Source: Seminavis robusta (lineage: Eukaryota > Bacillariophyta > Bacillariophyceae > Naviculales > Naviculaceae). Taken from it: a stretch of DNA of 33,290 nucleotides. Each line of letters opens with the position of its first letter. Position 1 is the first letter of the stretch. Below the pieces are notes generated by a model. It ran no database searches. It worked only from the letters and a program-made list of their open reading frames with translations, and was not told the DNA's origin. Below are positions 20,900 through 30,385 of the stretch, piece by piece. The stretch covers positions 1 through 33,290 of the forward strand of contig CAICTM010001243.1 of assembly GCA_903772945.1 (NCBI GenBank), read 5' to 3'. The position numbers and the translations under genes were made by a program.

Positions 20900-21739
20900 T
20901 TACCACAGCTTCTTGCTCACTTCGCGGGCAATCCATTGCCCAATATTGAACTGTCCCACCATGACGACTTCGTCCTCTGGCTCGGGACACATTGTATCTA
21001 TCCATTGATTGTATACCGACTGACGGGATCGTGTCGATGCATTGGCCCTGACCAGCGCCACGGCGCCACCTGCTTGGTTGCTTCCTTGAATGACCATGCC
21101 ACGTAGCTTGGACTGCGGCGAAATACCGGCATCCTTTTGGAATCGTTGATGGAATTCCTGTGCTACTTGCAACTGAATGGCATGTTTCTTTGTTTCGTCA
21201 ACGTCTTTGTGATCAATCTTGGGCTGTGGATAGACCTGGGACATGAAGTTGACAAAATGGCGCGATCCACTGGCGGATCGTCCCAGATCTGTGACCCAAA
21301 CGGTGCGAGCGTTCATCTTTTTGAGGAGTAAATAGATATTGACAAACCCCATGGGTGACTGGATTCCTTTGCGTTGATGTTTGGGCGTGACAATGAAGAG
21401 TCCGTAATGGATGCAGGGAGTTCCATCTTGGAGGTACCAAAAGAAAGCCACGTTAAAGGCACAGGGAACGTCCGACCCTTTGGGATACAAGAGAATAATG
21501 GCCTTGTTTTCGAGTCCTTCTCCTCTCATGATGGGATAGTCGAGAACAGTCTCGAGTGTATCGTGGCACATGGAGGAAAGATGCTTGGCGAGATACTCTG
21601 CCGTGTCGTTGTCTTGGGGTCCGACGAATCGTCTCGCGTCGTAATCTGGAGAAAAAGCATGACGAGTGCCATCCTCCATGGATTTGCGATTCCAACCATC
21701 TTGGAAAAAGATAAGCTGGGCGAGTTGCAGGGCTTCCAT
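20900..21739 (-). CDS. GNAT-like N-acetyltransferase domain protein
   Basis: The first in-frame ATG after an upstream stop is at 21739, giving 279 residues to TAA at 20902-20900. The middle contains AIILLYPKGSDVP, the strand FNVAFFWYL, IHYGLFIVTPKHQRKG, and then an amphipathic helix (FVNIYLLLKKMNARTVWV). That order (strand 4, strand 5 bulge, Q-R-K-G pyrophosphate loop, helix 3) fits motif A of the GNAT fold, where QRKGI stands for the usual Q/RxxGxG/A. GNAT enzymes transfer acetyl from acetyl-CoA to amines. The loop's second glycine is replaced (GIQSP), so activity is not certain. The C-terminal 100 residues are not typical of the family and contain charged helices. It has no targeting peptide. 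A membrane segment follows in frame beyond the stop (see separate entry). Confidence 0.6.
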   Translation of the reverse strand: MEALQLAQLIFFQDGWNRKSMEDGTRHAFSPDYDARRFVGPQDNDTAEYLAKHLSSMCHDTLETVLDYPIMRGEGLENKAIILLYPKGSDVPCAFNVAFFWYLQDGTPCIHYGLFIVTPKHQRKGIQSPMGFVNIYLLLKKMNARTVWVTDLGRSASGSRHFVNFMSQVYPQPKIDHKDVDETKKHAIQLQVAQEFHQRFQKDAGISPQSKLRGMVIQGSNQAGGAVALVRANASTRSRQSVYNQWIDTMCPEPEDEVVMVGQFNIGQWIAREVSKKLW

Positions 21740-23154
21740 CGTATATGCGATCGATCGGTGTGGTGGTTTCGAAGAATTCTTGTACTGCAAGTTTCTATTT
21801 TATGAGATGTTTGGATATCTTCGTGATGGATGGTTGCTTGCATGGAGTGATGACGAAGCACAGGTAATAATCTCTGCGACTGACAAAAAACGCTGTTTTC
21901 AGGTTTCAAGGATGGTGCTTGCACAGTTTCAGGGGTGCTTGCAATCATGAAACGGCAATGACAACTTGGCTCGAGCCTCGATCGAGTGAGTTTCGGCTGC
22001 TTCAGTGATGTGCATCGAACACAGAGTTGACAGCGGGATGTGCATGCCAACCAGGTCCAACTTTTGGCTCAAATTACTGCACCGGTATGGTACGCTGACA
22101 TGCATTTGGGCTACTAGTACCGGTACGACTTGGGTCTTTTGCTTGCGTTTTACGATGAACTAAAAGGTGTGGTGCACTCCAAAGGTAAATGTAAGAACCT
22201 CCTAAAAAGAAAGCCGGTACTCAGATTTTAGAAACAGATGATGAAACTTTTGATACTGAAATATCACAGACTTGTAAGAAAAGTTCCCAGCATTGAGACA
22301 TCAAAGCACAAGAATACTACTAGTCTGACACCATGAAAATGATCCTAACTTGTGCCTAAATCTGTAAAATTTTCCGCCCCATGGCAGAGTCTATGATCAC
22401 CATAATTTCTTGATCCAAACGAATTAATTAAAAGAGAGCCTGAGCAAGTTTGACCCAAAGGCCCAGGTGCACTGGGTGTATCCAAACACTAACCTGTTTG
22501 ATCTAGAAGCTTAGTAAGAAAGACTTCTACTATATACTAGTACTAGTATTGAAATTGCCTTGTTTTGTAAGAAATAAAATGAGAAGCAAAATAGAGCAGT
22601 GGGGTAAGAAAGCAGGAGATATAAGATTCTTATTATTGAGTTTGGCATTTATTGTATGACAAGGCATGATTTGGGGACGCGACTAAATTAGCTTGATTGT
22701 TAAATCCTTACTAATATTCAGAGGTCACCAGTACATTTTTATGAATGGATTAATTAAAGTCAGTTCTTGATTAGGTCCCGTAAATCGTCCTTGCAATTCG
22801 CACGCACGGCACACGGCACAATACTTTTTTGAGGTTCCGTTTCGTGTCTTTCTTGAAACAACCCAGTTTCCTTCTCAGGCCGGCCTCAGAAGTGGTCCTA
22901 TTGCTCACTGCAGTCCGTGGACTTTCCGCATAGTAATTACTAGTACCTGCAGTGCATGCTTCTGTTACCATCAGGGAATCGCATCAATAATGCATTGAAT
23001 AAGAGGCGAGACGTCCATCAGGTAATACATACCCAGATCCATCTATCTGGTACGTTTACCGTGCGGTAGCGAAGCTTGTGGAGGTCTCATAAAAACTTTC
23101 GAGTTTCGTGTTCCAAACAAACAACCAACCAACCAACCAAACGAACAACAAACA
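21740..23154. other. Intergenic region, AT-rich
   Basis: About 1.4 kb between divergent genes without credible coding sequence. 22180-22760 is AT-rich with TTAATTAA words (about 22425, 22750) and ACTAGTACTAGT near 22540; ACCGGTA motifs occur at about 22080 and 22117. The last 40 bases are the CAAC-rich leader of the ABC gene. Confidence 0.45.
23114..23154 (+). promoter_or_regulatory. CAAC/AAAC-rich leader of the ABC transporter gene
   Basis: About 40 bases directly before ATG 23155 are almost only C and A (CAAACAAACAACCAACCAAC and on). They contain no G other than a single one. Such a leader should be unstructured, which favours scanning and translation. It is a sequence feature; the effect is inferred. 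Confidence 0.45.
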
Positions 23155-25083
23155 ATGACAGCCCCAGTCAAGCCAACGACCACCACCATCCATAAATCCG
23201 CCATGGGCAATCAGCGGTTTGAAGACCTTTTGCACCGTTCGATCCAGCTTTTGTTTAGCTTTGCGAATATCGTGTTGAAATGGATGTTTGGTGTTTTGCT
23301 GCGCAAGCTGATTGATGCTAGTTTGACTTCCACTGCTGACACTGATCCAGACAATGACGCCCTATTGGAACCGACCCGCCCCTTGTTGAACTTTGTCTTT
23401 TTGTTCAATGTTCCCTTTGGGACTGTCATTGTCATTGGTCTTGTCACCAGCTTGATTGTGGCCTTGACATCTGCCTTGCTCACTTCCATGGCGGTTCATC
23501 GGGCAGCTCACAAGGGACAATCCCTGCGAAAACAAATCTTGCAACAGGCCGTGCACTCGGCAAGTTCCGCCGATGGCAATGACATTCATCACATTGCCCA
23601 TGACTTGATTGTCAAGGTTAACATTATCGAACGCTTTGTTGAATTTGATGAGCATTGGATCATCGTCAATATTGCCTCCATTGCCTTGGCCATGATCCTT
23701 TCCCTGACATTTGCCTGGTACGGGGGATTGGTTGCCTTGCTCTGCTTTGCCCTATCCATGCTGGTCTTGGTGGGGGTCGAACATCTTCGAAAACCATCGG
23801 TGCAAATTCTCCAAGAAGGATCCCAACAAGTCAATGCCCGACTGTTGGATGTCATCAAGAATGGTGTCAAGATTCACATTATGAAGCAACTACCACACGA
23901 ACAGCAGGCGCTCCAAAGTTTGGAACACGCTACCGATGTGGCACGACAACGCAGTGCCCGACTCAAGTTAATCCGAGAACTCGTACGGCAGTACCTTCTA
24001 ACCATTATTCCCATTCTCATGATCCTTGTCGCGTGGTGCCTCATTCAAACCATTCTAGAGGAGGAACACAACGCCGCACTGGCCATTGACGTGGGATCCT
24101 CCATTTTGGTCGCCACGCTCATGCTCGACGAAGCACACAAGTCATTTATGGAATTGGCAAAAGTGCAAGACAAACAACTGGGTGCCGACCAAGCGCAGGA
24201 GGCTATTGACCGTTTTCTAGTGGGAGGGGCAACCACCACCACCACCACACCTACCGGTCCGAGTGATGACAATACGAAGGAAGAATCCAACAAGACACCC
24301 GGTGACATTGAGAGCGGACACGATCAGGTCACCTCGACGGGAATGGAGGGTTCAACGATGGAGGTGGATGATGTGGATGGTTTTGACATCAGGGAGGAAT
24401 CCGAAGAGGCCACGGCCATTGAATTGAACGATATCTCTCTGACTTACCCTGGCCGCGCCATGCCCGTACTCGACCGATACTCCCAAACCTTTGCACGAAA
24501 CCAACTTCACGCCTTGGTGGGAGAATCGGGAAGTGGCAAGAGTACGGCACTCAAAATCATTGCCGGGTTGCTACAGCCCACCTCCGGACGCATCCACTAT
24601 TGGCGGGGCATGCAAGTCGCTTATGTCAGCCAAGATCAAACCCTCTTTTGCCGATCCATTCGAGACAATGTCACCTATTGTGCTTCTGACGACGACGCTA
24701 GTAGTATTAGCGACGACGAGATTTGGGAGGCACTCGAACGAGCCAACATTAAAGATTGGATTGCCTCCTTGCCCCAGCAACTGGATACCGTATTGAGTAA
24801 CGGAGAAGGTGGCGTCAGTGGGGGACAATTGCAACGACTTAACTTGGCACACTTGTTCTGTGTGTGTCAACATGCCGACTTGGTCATTCTCGATGAAGTG
24901 CTCTCAGCGTTGGATCAAACGTCGCGCGAGAAGCTGCTCGACGAACTTCACACCTTTTTGCAGGGAAAGACGGCCATTATCATTACCCATCATTCCGAAA
25001 TGCTGCGCATCTGCGATCAAGTCCATGAACTACGGCCGCCGTCCCATGCTTCCCTCCCTGCACAAGTGTCGTATGATTCCTAG
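23155..25083 (+). CDS. ABC half-transporter (exporter type, TMD-NBD)
   Basis: The 642-residue single-exon protein has an N-terminal membrane domain (hydrophobic segments about 30-53, 80-111, 169-188, 190-208, 282-301, 311-325), an acidic Thr/Ser/Glu-rich linker (about 357-421) and one nucleotide-binding domain. Visible motifs: A-loop Tyr in LTYPGR (431), Walker A GESGSGKST (456-464), Q-loop YVSQDQTLF (Q493), signature VSGGQ (554-558), Walker B LVILDE (576-581) with a D-loop SALD, and switch His in IIITHHSE (612-613). All ATPase residues are present, so it should be active as a homo- or heterodimer. The order TMD then NBD is that of ABCB-type exporters. The substrate and membrane are unknown; no clear transit or signal peptide is seen. 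The loop after the Q-loop carries an acidic insert (ASDDDASSISDDE). Confidence 0.85.
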   Translation: MTAPVKPTTTTIHKSAMGNQRFEDLLHRSIQLLFSFANIVLKWMFGVLLRKLIDASLTSTADTDPDNDALLEPTRPLLNFVFLFNVPFGTVIVIGLVTSLIVALTSALLTSMAVHRAAHKGQSLRKQILQQAVHSASSADGNDIHHIAHDLIVKVNIIERFVEFDEHWIIVNIASIALAMILSLTFAWYGGLVALLCFALSMLVLVGVEHLRKPSVQILQEGSQQVNARLLDVIKNGVKIHIMKQLPHEQQALQSLEHATDVARQRSARLKLIRELVRQYLLTIIPILMILVAWCLIQTILEEEHNAALAIDVGSSILVATLMLDEAHKSFMELAKVQDKQLGADQAQEAIDRFLVGGATTTTTTPTGPSDDNTKEESNKTPGDIESGHDQVTSTGMEGSTMEVDDVDGFDIREESEEATAIELNDISLTYPGRAMPVLDRYSQTFARNQLHALVGESGSGKSTALKIIAGLLQPTSGRIHYWRGMQVAYVSQDQTLFCRSIRDNVTYCASDDDASSISDDEIWEALERANIKDWIASLPQQLDTVLSNGEGGVSGGQLQRLNLAHLFCVCQHADLVILDEVLSALDQTSREKLLDELHTFLQGKTAIIITHHSEMLRICDQVHELRPPSHASLPAQVSYDS

Positions 25084-25673
25084 CTACGCTAGCCAGCTAC
25101 TAGCAGGCCATCACCCAGAAACGGACGCCCGGAACATGTCGAACAAAAACGGACGACGATCGTGTCGCCGTGGGTCGGACACTCCTTTTCAAGCACCCTC
25201 CTCCTCCATTGACCTAGAAGACGCAACTCTAAAACCCTCTTTATCCAACTAGCTAGACCAAACGTAACGTGAACCCTCTGCGTCTTCGTATCTACCAGTG
25301 TGATCTCGTAGTGTCCTCGTCGCTAGCTACCACCACAGCAGCAGACAAATTTGGTTCCTGTCTGAGCTCGCCGGCAGCAACTTGGACGTTCATGAGCAGT
25401 GCTTCTTGATAGGGCCTATACATGGCGCGAAGCAATTGCATTCGGACGATCGCAAGGCAAATGCGGCCCACTTTGACATGAAAGATGGCAACCTCCTATC
25501 TAGCTAAACCTTGATATCGAATCTGCAGCTACGGCTTCTAGATTATTTGTAGCCCTCCGGTGTACGGCATTCGTTTCTTCCCTAAGAAAACCAAGCACAC
25601 TTCACAGCAACCCAACCTGCTATGAGCATTCCAAACTCATTACGGAAGACCAAGTCCATGCGGTGACGAGGGC
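25084..25673. other. Convergent intergenic region
   Basis: About 590 bp between the convergent ABC and LRR genes. It begins with TAGCTACGCTAGCCAGCTAC-like palindromic sequence and contains further CTAGC words. No gene is seen. Confidence 0.45.
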
Positions 25674-28600
25674 TCACATCCTGGATCCCGTGCTGTTTGT
25701 TTCATTCGTAGCTAGAACGATGGCGCCAGTGATGTTTGTCTCATTCATACACAGACAACTGCATCCACAGAGAATTGAGCTGCAGTCAAAAGCCAACTTG
25801 TCAATGTCACAAAGAGAGTCTGGCAGCACACCAGAGATCTGTGTCCCATCCAACACAAACACGTGCAAATTGAGAAGGTTTGAAGGTAGGGTGCCAGTCA
25901 AGAGTGTGTTGTTATTGACTTCCAAGATCCGAAGAGCTGGGGTCAGTCGTTGCGGAAGTGCCCCCGACAGGTAGTTATGTTCCAAAGACAATGCATACAG
26001 CAGTTGCAGCTGTTCAAACTCAGCAGGTATCATCCCAGTCAGAGCATTGGAAGAAAGTTGGAACACTTCTAGGCTTGATATCATTGCCAACTCACTGGGG
26101 ATTTTTCCAGTAAGATGGCTCCGCCATACATTGAAATAACTCAAACTGGAAAGCTGCCCAAGTGCACTGGGAATAGTTCCAGAGAAGTGGTTCTCCCGTA
26201 AATCAAATCGTTTCAGGCTTGAAATCTGGCCAAACTCTGCATGTATTGTCCCTGTCAGCAGATTGGAATCAAGCCAAAGATCTTCCAAAGGCAACTTTGA
26301 CAAGGATACTGGGATTGTCCCTGAAATTGAATTCTCACCCAAGTACATCCAATCCAAGCTGGATGCCTTGCCCAGCTCAGTTGGAAGAGTCCCGGTCAAG
26401 CTATTCCGACCGAGCAAGAGGTACTGCATTCTGTGCAATAGGCCAAGTTCCGACGGAAGGCTCCCTTCTAATTGTGCGTTCAGAATGGCAATACTGACCA
26501 TTGAGTGGGACAAGAGACCTAGCTCAGTAGGAAGATTTCCAGCAATCTTTGTTGCACCCTGCACTCTTCCGCCCATGTCGATGGCCTCTAATTTGCGGAG
26601 CTTCCCAATGTGGGAGGAAATGGTACCAGTCAGATCTTCGTTGTTGTATAGGGAGATGCTTCTCAAGTTTTTGAGCCAGTATAGTTCCAGTGGTAGACTT
26701 CCTTGTAGTCCATTTGTGTGGAGCCAAATGTGCTGGTATTGGCCATGTTCCAAGTGGACACTCTTGGGCCCATCGATTTGCGCTGGGGACATTTCACAGG
26801 GATTCGGGTGAGTTGTCTCGAGGTAGATGCGATTGAGCTCAACTTCTGTCCTAGGAATCTCTAGGAAAGCTCCTTGTGCAAACCAGAAACACTCATGTGC
26901 TGAATGACTCAACCAATTATCGTTGTTGAGCCAGTCATTCCCATTTGTGGCATAGAAGAGTGTAGCAAGGGCAAACCTTTGCTTTTGCCTGCTGGTGAGG
27001 GTGTAGTTGTTTGCTTCCAAATCGCTCAGTAACCACTGGTGGGCAAGAGACTGAGGAGACTTGGGATCCTTGAGTGCCTCCAGTGTGTAGTTGGGGAACG
27101 CTTGGAAGATAATTGAGTGTGGCTGATTTGGCAGACCAGAAGGTGCCACTGTTACTGATTGAAAAGGCTCGTTTTGATTCTTGGTTGCTTCTTTGTTTCC
27201 GCCAGATTTCACAACCACAGCAACCACAATGATGACCACGAGAAGACAAAGAAGAAAGATTATTGATCCAACCACCAAAGGGGTATCATTCTTCTTTCTC
27301 TTGCGGCTGTTTCCAATTTGAGGATCCACTGGATCATACATTGCGTTGGATTCCGACAGGTCAGTATGATGATGGGTGGCGATTTCCGCTATACCCATGG
27401 CAGCTATGGTGATTTCCTGCTCTAGATCCACATACTCTGTTGCGGACTGGGAATGGTCCTGATCTTGATCAACATAGGCCGTGGCACACTGAACCGGTAT
27501 GTGTGTGTTGCTCATGGTTTTCGTCTCAAAGCTTTGTGGTCCTTTCACTGTCACCATTCCAGGTGCTTGCACAGAGACAACCGGAATGTGGGTATTGCTG
27601 ATGGTTTTTGTCTCGAAACTTTGCGGTCCCTTCACCGTCGTCAACATTGGAGCTGCTTGCACAGAGACAACTTGCTTCCTGTTCTTGGATAGCCCGTGTG
27701 AGGATGATTTAGATAACTCAGAGGCAGAGGGGTTGAAGCTGGTGTCACTTGCTCTGGCATGATGAGCTCCAGGCTGCATCGCAGCAGGACCGGTGTTTCC
27801 ATGTAACCCTTTAGGATTGAGCTTAGTGATGCTACTACTCTCAGTTCTGTTGGCAGCGACGGCAGTCCCAGCACCGACACTTGCCGCATTTTTGGCATCT
27901 TCCATGGATCGTCTTAGTCCCCGCTGAGATCCCTGAGGAGGAACCTGCGCTGTTGTACTTGGAACGACAGTGGACAAACCAAGTGTGGCACCCCCCGTGC
28001 TGACTCGAGCCGTTTCTCCAGCAGCCGGCTCTTCAGCAGATCTTCTGAGACCATGCATTGTACTAGTTGGTACTATAGTTGTAGCAAGCACAGGTTTGGT
28101 GCTATCATTCTGCATGTCATGGGCTGCTTGCTTGGCTTCTTTCCTTCGGTGTTGACTCATCTGCAATACGGCTCCCGGAATGCTTGCTTCGATGGGAGTG
28201 GCACACGTACTGCCAACGCTAGCTCTAGCAGCTTCTTTAGCAGCTCTGTCTTCTGCAAACCGATGTAGGCTACTGTTCAACGTTGCGGCAGTAGTAGTAA
28301 CTGTTCCCCCAACCGACGATGGTACCACCAAACTGACGTTGGCCTGATCTCTTGCGGTAGCATTCACTTCAGCAGTATCGGTAGGTTTAGTAGTCGTGCA
28401 TTCGCCATTGCCACTACTCCGATCGTTCTGATAGTCCCCTCTTGAAGGATCCAGTTGCCTGTCCACAAGTTCTGCCCCGGCGAGTGAAAACATCGTTGTT
28501 TGCTCAACTGGATCACACGCGCCCATGTGGACTCGGGCAGCATCTTTTGCAGCCCGCTCTTCGGCAGATCTTCGGAGACCATGCATTGTTCTTATGTTTG

Positions 28601-29402
28601 CTGTAGCTGTGGTAAGTGCTGGCGCGGTGCTATGATTTTCCGTTGCATGAGCTGCCACACCAGCTTCCTTGACATGCTTCTGCCTCTGTTGACTTCTCTG
28701 TAAGATGGCTCCAGGCAGGCTCGCCCCGGTGCTTCCCCTGGCGCTTCTAGCAGCTTCTTTAGCTGCTCTTTCTTCTGCAAATCGATGGAGGCTAGTGTCC
28801 AACGTAACTGGAGGGGCTGATACCGCAGGACTTGACCTTCGCTGATAGTTCCCTCTTGAAGCATTCATCTGCTTATCCATATTTTCTGCTTTAGTTTGGG
28901 ACAACACCTTTGCCTGCCCAGCTGATTCACTACCAGTGGTGCCCATGCGGACTCGGGCAGCATCTTTTGCAGCCCGCTCCTCAGCAGATCTTCGGAGACC
29001 ATGCGTTGTTCTTATGGCAGCTGTACTTGCGGTGGGAGCCGACTCAGTGCTAGGGATTTCTTTTGCATTGGTTCCAACACCAGCTTCCTTGACATGCTTC
29101 TGCCGCTGTTGACTTCTCTCCAAGACAGCTCCAGGGATACTCGTCCCGGTGCTTCCCCTGGCGCATCTAGCAGCTTCTTTGGCTGCTCTTTCTTCCGCAA
29201 ATCGATGGAGGCTGGTGTCCAGTGAGGCAACCGGAGGGGCTACTACAGCAGGGACAGCTCTGTTATTAGTGGCAGCATTAGACGTATTGACTGCGACGGT
29301 ATCTCCACTGGTAGGTAATTTCCCGGAAGCATCATCAGTTCCAGCCTCTTGGGTTGCTGTTGTGTATTCTGCTGGTTTCGTTGGTCGGTTATTCATGGTC
29401 AT
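25674..29402 (-). CDS. Leucine-rich-repeat transmembrane protein with repetitive N-terminal tail
   Basis: A single-exon frame of 1242 codons starts at ATG 29402 (a second Met is the third codon). Residues 1-700 are disordered and repetitive: three SLHRFAE(E/D)RAAKEAAR blocks (about 64, 204, 378), HGLRRSAEERAAKDAAR blocks (about 134, 274, a variant at 450, a short form at 494), and two copies of a 30-residue unit ending GPQSFETKT(I/M)SNTHIPV (about 578-637). A basic stop-transfer-like SRKRKKND precedes one membrane helix (about 709-732). The rest is a plant-type LRR domain of about 11 repeats (LxxNxLTGTIPxxLGxLxxL, about 885-1200) with a Trp/Cys cap before it and a Cys cluster (CSSILCGCSCLC) after it. 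There is no kinase. With no signal peptide and the basic side N-terminal, a type II topology (tail inside, LRR outside) is likely. Similar proteins are abundant in pennate diatoms; ligands are unknown. Confidence 0.85.
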   Translation of the reverse strand: MTMNNRPTKPAEYTTATQEAGTDDASGKLPTSGDTVAVNTSNAATNNRAVPAVVAPPVASLDTSLHRFAEERAAKEAARCARGSTGTSIPGAVLERSQQRQKHVKEAGVGTNAKEIPSTESAPTASTAAIRTTHGLRRSAEERAAKDAARVRMGTTGSESAGQAKVLSQTKAENMDKQMNASRGNYQRRSSPAVSAPPVTLDTSLHRFAEERAAKEAARSARGSTGASLPGAILQRSQQRQKHVKEAGVAAHATENHSTAPALTTATANIRTMHGLRRSAEERAAKDAARVHMGACDPVEQTTMFSLAGAELVDRQLDPSRGDYQNDRSSGNGECTTTKPTDTAEVNATARDQANVSLVVPSSVGGTVTTTAATLNSSLHRFAEDRAAKEAARASVGSTCATPIEASIPGAVLQMSQHRRKEAKQAAHDMQNDSTKPVLATTIVPTSTMHGLRRSAEEPAAGETARVSTGGATLGLSTVVPSTTAQVPPQGSQRGLRRSMEDAKNAASVGAGTAVAANRTESSSITKLNPKGLHGNTGPAAMQPGAHHARASDTSFNPSASELSKSSSHGLSKNRKQVVSVQAAPMLTTVKGPQSFETKTISNTHIPVVSVQAPGMVTVKGPQSFETKTMSNTHIPVQCATAYVDQDQDHSQSATEYVDLEQEITIAAMGIAEIATHHHTDLSESNAMYDPVDPQIGNSRKRKKNDTPLVVGSIIFLLCLLVVIIVVAVVVKSGGNKEATKNQNEPFQSVTVAPSGLPNQPHSIIFQAFPNYTLEALKDPKSPQSLAHQWLLSDLEANNYTLTSRQKQRFALATLFYATNGNDWLNNDNWLSHSAHECFWFAQGAFLEIPRTEVELNRIYLETTHPNPCEMSPAQIDGPKSVHLEHGQYQHIWLHTNGLQGSLPLELYWLKNLRSISLYNNEDLTGTISSHIGKLRKLEAIDMGGRVQGATKIAGNLPTELGLLSHSMVSIAILNAQLEGSLPSELGLLHRMQYLLLGRNSLTGTLPTELGKASSLDWMYLGENSISGTIPVSLSKLPLEDLWLDSNLLTGTIHAEFGQISSLKRFDLRENHFSGTIPSALGQLSSLSYFNVWRSHLTGKIPSELAMISSLEVFQLSSNALTGMIPAEFEQLQLLYALSLEHNYLSGALPQRLTPALRILEVNNNTLLTGTLPSNLLNLHVFVLDGTQISGVLPDSLCDIDKLAFDCSSILCGCSCLCMNETNITGAIVLATNETNSTGSRM
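28040..29215 (-). repeat. Internal about 420-bp tandem duplication in the LRR gene
   Basis: The pair SLHRFAE...KEAAR plus HGLRRSAEE...KDAAR recurs exactly 140 codons (420 bp) apart in the first two copies (residues 64/134 and 204/274). A third, more diverged pair starts 174 codons later (378/450). DNA identity is visibly high, for example at 28550-28600 versus 28960-29010. Confidence 0.8.
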
Positions 29403-30385
29403 CGTAACTCGGAAATTTTAAAAAGACGGAGGAGAATTATGAGAAGCCGATGATAGCTCAATTGCCAATTGTGATGGGGCTTGAGGTGTCGTGTTTTTGC
29501 TTGCCGCCTGGCATGAACCTGGCCGTAGTGCTATATTCATAGTCGACTGGCATGTACCAGTCAACCAAAGCGGCGAACAACATCATCTATCAAAGCAAAA
29601 CACCACCCGAAGCATGGCTTTGAGTGTATCGCTTGAGTGTCGGTGCGCGTTGGAGTTTCGCATTGGTTCTTGATTGCCCGCTATCTAACCGCTGTTCTAC
29701 CCGCCATAATAAAAAAGCCTTCACAGTTGGCAAACACTGCTAACAACGAGCAGCCTCATAGAAAGTCCACTTGAAAACAGTTGCAGCAGAAAAGTATTGC
29801 ACTGTACCAGTAAGCTAGCTAGCCACCGGTAGCTACTGGTACCTGCACTTTGCATCACACGGGTACGTACAGTTGCTTGCCTACGGTATCTAGCTAGACC
29901 GAGTGAAGGGAGGTGAGTCGACTGTAGCTTCGCTTTCATGTCAAAGTGGCGGAAGGAATGGAATCAGTTCCTAAAGCCATGCAATGCATATTCCCTTCTG
30001 AGTAAAGCCTGTGTTTTAGCGATTCCGCAGTTTGTGATGAGTAAACTTACTTATTAGTTCAGTCACTTTTTGCTATTTCTTGCCCCTGATCCCACAGAAC
30101 CTAGTCCTGAATTTCGACTGTTCTTTGCTTAAGCCTGGCCCCGGCTGGCTTCCGTAGATAATTTCCCTACTCTAATCCCCCCCTACTAGCTTTTTGCTAA
30201 AATCGTATGACATATTCCCTTTCTCTTCATAAATCATCCCGGTAGGTTTTCGATTCGATTTAAAAACGGCGGAGCGCTTTTGGACGTCGACCTTTGTGGC
30301 CTAGAGCCTACCAGTATTACTAGTCAGTCTAACAGTCCAGATCGACTAAATACCGACTATGGGTACAAAACGGGGAAGTTGGTTA
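29403..30385. other. Intergenic region upstream of the LRR gene
   Basis: Nearly 1 kb holding the LRR promoter and the 3' end of the P4H-like gene. It has a CTAGCTAGC/ACCGGTAGC/GGTACC palindrome cluster at 29812-29842 and the left copy of the 35-bp inverted repeat at 30148-30182. No coding frame is convincing. Confidence 0.45.
30148..30182 (+). repeat. 35-bp inverted repeat, left copy
   Basis: The sequence begins GCTTCCGTAGATAATTTCCC and ends in a C run. Its exact reverse complement is at 32410-32444, on the other side of the P4H-like gene. Confidence 0.85.

Noticed and set aside
21526..22050. Minus-strand frame over the start of the GNAT gene
   Set aside because: It is a shadow in another frame, with no start context and an implausible His/Ser-rich composition.
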